A DNA stretch of 64,000 bases, taken from the NCBI RefSeq assembly GCF_018343695.1, contig NZ_JAGYPJ010000001.1, forward strand, positions 4,345,641-4,409,640. Reading direction: 5' to 3'. The translations under genes and the position numbers were made by a program. This document shows positions 60,590 through 64,000 of this stretch, piece after piece (within the stretch, counting starts at the first letter, position 1; the number at the start of each line of letters is the position of its first letter). Source of the DNA: Lederbergia citrisecunda (GTDB lineage Bacteria > Bacillota > Bacilli > Bacillales > Bacillaceae_C). The notes beneath the pieces were generated by a model. It saw only the letters and a program-made list of their open reading frames with translations. It did not search any database and was not told the DNA's origin.

Positions 60590-61453
60590 ATGGAAGAGCT
60601 ATATGACCAATATAAAGCGCTACTGTTTACGCTGGCTTATCAGTTGACAGGCTCAGTTGCAGAGGCGGAAGATGCGGTACAAGACGTATTTTTTAAAGCG
60701 TACGAAGTACATGTCGAACGTTTGGAGGAGCCAAAGGCATATTTGTGCAAAATGGTAACCAATCGCTGTCTCAATCTCCAGAAGTCGGCACGAAAGATGA
60801 GGGAAGTATACGTCGGTCCATGGCTCCCCGAACCGATTCGGACGCCGGAGGAGGATACGATCGAGATGACGGTCGTCCGTCGCGATATGCTGTCTTACGC
60901 CATGCTCGTCCTGTTGGAGAGGCTGACACCGACAGAGCGGACGGTTTTTGTCCTACGGGAGGCGTTAGGCTTCGATTACTCTGAAATAGCAGAGCTTCTC
61001 GACAAGCGAGAGGCGAATTGCCGTAAGCTGATGAGCCGCGCAAGAAGTAAGATGGAAATAACTGTGGAGGAGACGGTTGCAACCAAAGCGGTCGAAGTGG
61101 AATGGGCCAGCAGGTTCATCACATCCCTCGAGCAAGGCAACATCGATCATGTGCTCTCTCTGCTGACCGAAGATGTCATGTACGTCGCCGATGGTGGCGG
61201 AAAAGTATTCGCGGCACGGCGTCCGATTCAATCGCGAGATCAAGTGGCCCGAATCCTGGCCGGCGCTTTCGGCAGAATAAAGCACTATTATCAGGGAGGT
61301 CTTCAATCCGAGGTTGCTTCTCTGAACGGTGAGACTGGTATCATATTCCGTTCGGGTGACGAAACAGTGGCAGCTATATTTATACAACTCCGCCGAGAAA
61401 AGCTTGCCAGATTCTACATCGTAGTAAACCCAGATAAGCTTACCCGAGTTTAG
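60590..61453 (+). CDS. ECF41-family RNA polymerase sigma factor with SnoaL-like domain (copy 3)
   Basis: A 287-residue paralogue of copy 2: region 2 AYQLTGSVAEAEDAVQDVFF, WLPEP (~77), region 4 LTPTERTVFVLREALGFDYSEIAEL, ADGGGKV (~197) and NPDKL (~281). ATG at 60590 after AAAGGAGAAATAG; longer in-frame starts are rejected because copy 2 begins at the equivalent codon. Because the sigma-4 sequence is nearly the same as copy 2, cross-regulation between modules 2 and 3 is likely. Confidence 0.92.
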   Translation: MEELYDQYKALLFTLAYQLTGSVAEAEDAVQDVFFKAYEVHVERLEEPKAYLCKMVTNRCLNLQKSARKMREVYVGPWLPEPIRTPEEDTIEMTVVRRDMLSYAMLVLLERLTPTERTVFVLREALGFDYSEIAELLDKREANCRKLMSRARSKMEITVEETVATKAVEVEWASRFITSLEQGNIDHVLSLLTEDVMYVADGGGKVFAARRPIQSRDQVARILAGAFGRIKHYYQGGLQSEVASLNGETGIIFRSGDETVAAIFIQLRREKLARFYIVVNPDKLTRV

Positions 61454-61514
61454 ATAGTCGATTATGTGCCTTTAACGTGTATGTGGATCTATACCTTTTA
61501 AACTTTGATCCAGT

Positions 61515-61577
61515 ATGGACGATCGAGAACTGATTAACCAACTTGTACCCGAACCTAATATTTCAGCATTGAGATAA
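61515..61577 (+). pseudogene. Remnant reading frame after ECF41 copy 3
   Basis: Homologous to 59026-59088 but altered after MDDRELINQLVPE, ending NISALR. No ribosome site; likely nonfunctional. Confidence 0.35.
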
Positions 61578-61608
61578 CAAGGGAAGTCTTTGTTGAGTAA
61601 ATATAGTG

Positions 61609-61636
61609 AAAAGAGCTTGGGACCCCAAGCTCTTTT
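61609..61636 (+). terminator. Terminator at the end of module 3
   Basis: AAAAGAGCTTGGG pairs with CCCCAAGCTCTTTT. The following ~280 bases up to 61916 hold no gene that I can support. Confidence 0.75.
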
Positions 61637-61916
61637 AATGTGAATTGATATAAGAATTAATTTGTTAGATTTTTGTGATTTACTCTGTTTTTTGATTGTA
61701 ATTTACAGTTTTTGCACTTCAAAAGTTCCCCCATTAGGTAGCCAATAACAAAGGTGGGTTTTTCGTTAATGTACCTTTTCGAGTGGGAAGTGGTTGTTTT
61801 TGCCCAAATTTTAGATTTATAGTATCAAAACGTTTTTTCTCTCGTCTAATTTATAGTAAGAAGAGTTGTATATTCATAGGGACTATGGACAAATACATTC
61901 ATAAGGTGGGAAAAAA

Positions 61917-63197
61917 TTGTTTACGAAAAGGATATTCATTTTCCTTGCTGCGTTGTTGCTAGCGTTGATGCCTTTAGGATATGAGTCATTTAATTTAAAT
62001 GGTTCCAGTGTAGTTTTCGCTGCAAATGAAAGCTACCAAACGACGGCCAATCTAAATTTGCGAACCGGTGCTGGAACAACGTACAAAGTAATAATGGTAA
62101 TACCGAAAGGAAAACAAGTAACTCTCATCTCCAAACATGGAATATGGTTCAAAGTCAGCTATTCAGGTAAAACAGGATATGTCAGTTCAACCTATTTAAA
62201 ACAACTCACATCAACCTCTGCAGCAAAAACAAATCCACAAACTGTAAAATATGCTACAACCGACAACTTAAATATGCGAACGGGTGCGGGAACAACGTAC
62301 AAAGTAGTAACGGTCATCCCGAAAGGAAAGCAAGTGACTCTCCTCTCAAAACACGGAACATGGTACAAAGTCACGTATTCAGGAAAAACTGGATTTGTCA
62401 GTTCTGCCTATTTAAAACAAGTCACATCAACCACAACACCAAAAGAAAATCCACAAACTGTAAAATATGCCACAACCGACAACTTAAATTTGCGAACCGG
62501 TGCAGGAACCACATACAAAGTGATAACGATAATTCCAAAAGGAAAAGAAGTAACGCTTATTTCGAAACATGGCACTTGGTATAAGGTGAATTATGCAGGG
62601 AAAACAGGGTACGTAAACTCACAATATTTAAAGCTACTAACAAGTGATAATCCTAAATTAACCGTTAAAAATGGGATCACGTACGTTGACGGAATTATTG
62701 TTGTCAATAAACGCTATGCACTACCATCAACGTATAATCCGGGTGAAAGCAAAGAGGCAAGAGCTGCATTCAACAAAATGCTTACCGATGCCAAAAAGAA
62801 AAATATTACCTTCCAAGTGATCAGCGGCTTTCGCTCATATGAATATCAGAAAAACTTATATAACCGCTATGTAAAAACTTACGGGGAAGCAGAAGCATCA
62901 AGATTCAGTGCGAAAGCTGGACATAGTGAACATCAAACAGGTCTCACATTTGATATTGGAGGACCGAATCAAGCTCATTGGCTAACGGAGTCATTTGATA
63001 AAACAGCGGAAGGAAAATGGTTAGCGGCAAACGCCCATCGCTTCGGATTCATCATGCGCTATCCAAAAGGAAAGGAATCCGTAACAGGCTATATGTATGA
63101 ACCATGGCATTTTCGCTATGTCGGAGTAGAGCGGGCAACAAAAATCTTTAATAGTGGGAAAACTATGGAGGAGTATTACGGTTTTTTAGGACAATAG
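61917..63197 (+). CDS. Secreted D-alanyl-D-alanine carboxypeptidase (LdcB/VanY type) with three SH3 domains
   Basis: A 426-residue cell-wall enzyme: signal peptide ~1-35; three bacterial SH3 repeats (about 40-95, 111-168 and 184-241; each with NLRTGAGTTYKV or NMRTGAG and K-x-G-Y/FV), which bind peptidoglycan; and an M15 VanY domain (~255-426) with zinc ligands in SAKAGHSEHQTGLTFDIG (H and D) and EPWHFRYVG (E-x-x-H... WH). The repeats are also close at the DNA level. TTG start after AAGGTGGG. Trims D-Ala from wall peptides. Confidence 0.9.
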   Translation: MFTKRIFIFLAALLLALMPLGYESFNLNGSSVVFAANESYQTTANLNLRTGAGTTYKVIMVIPKGKQVTLISKHGIWFKVSYSGKTGYVSSTYLKQLTSTSAAKTNPQTVKYATTDNLNMRTGAGTTYKVVTVIPKGKQVTLLSKHGTWYKVTYSGKTGFVSSAYLKQVTSTTTPKENPQTVKYATTDNLNLRTGAGTTYKVITIIPKGKEVTLISKHGTWYKVNYAGKTGYVNSQYLKLLTSDNPKLTVKNGITYVDGIIVVNKRYALPSTYNPGESKEARAAFNKMLTDAKKKNITFQVISGFRSYEYQKNLYNRYVKTYGEAEASRFSAKAGHSEHQTGLTFDIGGPNQAHWLTESFDKTAEGKWLAANAHRFGFIMRYPKGKESVTGYMYEPWHFRYVGVERATKIFNSGKTMEEYYGFLGQ

Positions 63198-63365
63198 ATT
63201 AAGAGATGCTCCTACCTATGTCATATGTAAAATATGAAAAATTCGACCTATTTCAATGCATTACGTTATACGGTATAGTATGAAACCATATACAGATGAT
63301 TCTGGAAATTTATGTCTATTAATCTAAAAAGTGGTCATCAAACTCGTATAACGGGGTGAAGAAGT

Positions 63366-64000
63366 ATGACGAGTAGGATCGAAAAAATTAGATTAAACAT
63401 AAGAGGAATATTTGAGTCCACTCATCAAACTTTGAAGGAGTGGACTCAAAAACATCCATCTGTTGTATTTATTTATACTATTTTTTCTTGGGTTTCTTTA
63501 ATTATCTTTGTTCTCAGCTTATTTTTCATGGAAGACTCACGTAAAATATTCGTCCAGTATTTTTGGTCATTTTATGTGATTTTACAATTTTGGTTGCTAT
63601 GTCGCAGTAAAACATTATCTTGGAAACAATATACATATTTTTTTCTGGCAACGGGTTGGTTGATCGTACCGTTGAATTCATTCATTGTCCTAGCGATTAC
63701 GTGGGTTTTCGGTGGGCAAGCCTCAAATGTATGGAGTCAAGCTTTTTTAACACCTATTGCTGAAGAAGTATTAAAATTAATTCCGCTCGCAGTCTATCTA
63801 TTTTTATCTCGACGGGCTTCAGCTTTAAGCTTAAGTGACTTTGCCCTTATCGGTGCTGCTTCAGGAGCTGGTTTTCAATTTGTAGAGGAAGTAACGAGAA
63901 GATTAATTTCTGGTAGTCATTATGGTGTAACATTACTCGGTGGAAAAGTTCTGCATTGGGATTTATTTACATTATTTCCTGGTTATTTCGAAGAAAGTAT
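63366..64000 (+). CDS. PrsW-type glutamic intramembrane protease (5' part; runs off the window)
   Basis: The first 211 residues of a polytopic membrane protein: a short cytoplasmic N terminus then helices starting VFIYTIFSWVSLIIFVLSLF. PrsW-family motifs are visible: AEEVLKLIPL (E-E-x-x-K, ~142-151) and FQFVEEV (~183-189), the catalytic glutamates. ATG after GGGGTGAAGAAGT. PrsW cleaves anti-sigma factors such as RsiW; the family is broad, so the substrate here is unknown. The 3' end is outside the window. Confidence 0.82.
   Translation, partial: MTSRIEKIRLNIRGIFESTHQTLKEWTQKHPSVVFIYTIFSWVSLIIFVLSLFFMEDSRKIFVQYFWSFYVILQFWLLCRSKTLSWKQYTYFFLATGWLIVPLNSFIVLAITWVFGGQASNVWSQAFLTPIAEEVLKLIPLAVYLFLSRRASALSLSDFALIGAASGAGFQFVEEVTRRLISGSHYGVTLLGGKVLHWDLFTLFPGYFEES

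Larger units (their letters stand above)
59120..61590 (+). repeat. Tandem duplication unit B (oxidoreductase + ECF41 sigma)
   Basis: Second copy of unit A, same order. Leader near-identical to that of unit A, genes diverged. The 58965-59334 gap between copies contains only the remnant frame, a TGCCACAT/ATGTGGCA hairpin and the promoter below. Confidence 0.85.

Noticed and set aside
1-64000. CRISPR arrays, rRNA or tRNA genes, and complete insertion sequences
   Set aside because: I saw no regularly spaced direct repeats, no cloverleaf genes and no transposase frames in the window.

Overview
The window looks like chromosome from a low-GC, endospore-forming member of the Bacillaceae. The support is AT-rich genes with strong AGGAGG-type ribosome sites and frequent TTG/GTG starts, three small acid-soluble spore protein genes (one SspO-like, two SspH-like), a DUF1659/DUF2922/YvrJ small-gene cluster, an S-box (SAM) riboswitch, a Pho-box-like promoter, and two kinds of dispersed intergenic repeat. 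The species cannot be named from sequence alone. All functional calls come from reading motifs; no database search was possible.

Layout. (1) 1-12477: a large catabolic cluster on the + strand. It holds sugar ABC permeases, a GH4 glycosidase, a zinc alcohol dehydrogenase, a fumarylacetoacetate-hydrolase-like enzyme, an M20 hydrolase, RidA coupled to a D-threonine-aldolase/D-serine-dehydratase-like PLP enzyme, a DapA-like lyase, an SDR, a cyclase-family protein with a degraded metal motif, two tandem histidine phosphatases and an unrecognised glycosidase-like protein. It looks like a pathway for a glycosylated, amino-containing compound of unknown identity. (2) 12692-14170: a double-GNAT acetyltransferase and an S-box riboswitch leading into a 65-aa orphan protein. 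(3) 14187-19498: a phnDCEE phosphonate/phosphate-ester importer on the minus strand behind a Pho-box-like promoter, divergent from a 5'-nucleotidase. (4) 19.8-33.9 kb: ordinary accessory genes, two broken genes, a catalytically dead S26-like lipoprotein and a secreted GH43 enzyme. (5) 34.0-39.9 kb: a MITE-like repeat, an FAD oxidoreductase/ECF41 sigma pair, an NrnB-like DHH exonuclease, a second sigma-like gene next to clpP, and spore protein SspO. (6) 40.0-53.3 kb: a sugar isomerase-like protein, an unusual HTH protein fused to a degenerate F1-ATPase beta domain, a TetR regulator followed by three serine beta-lactamase-like proteins, two SspH proteins and an acetate-symporter pair. (7) 53.6-61.6 kb: a secreted GH5 enzyme, then two tandem copies of an oxidoreductase/ECF41 sigma module with distinctly higher GC. 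(8) 61.9-64.0 kb: an SH3-D,D-carboxypeptidase and a truncated PrsW-type protease.

Most notable: three ECF41 sigma modules, each preceded by a matching TGTCACA-N16-(C/T)GTT element; the XRE-HTH/AtpD-like fusion; the S-box-controlled orphan small protein; and the uncharacterised 12-kb catabolic cluster.
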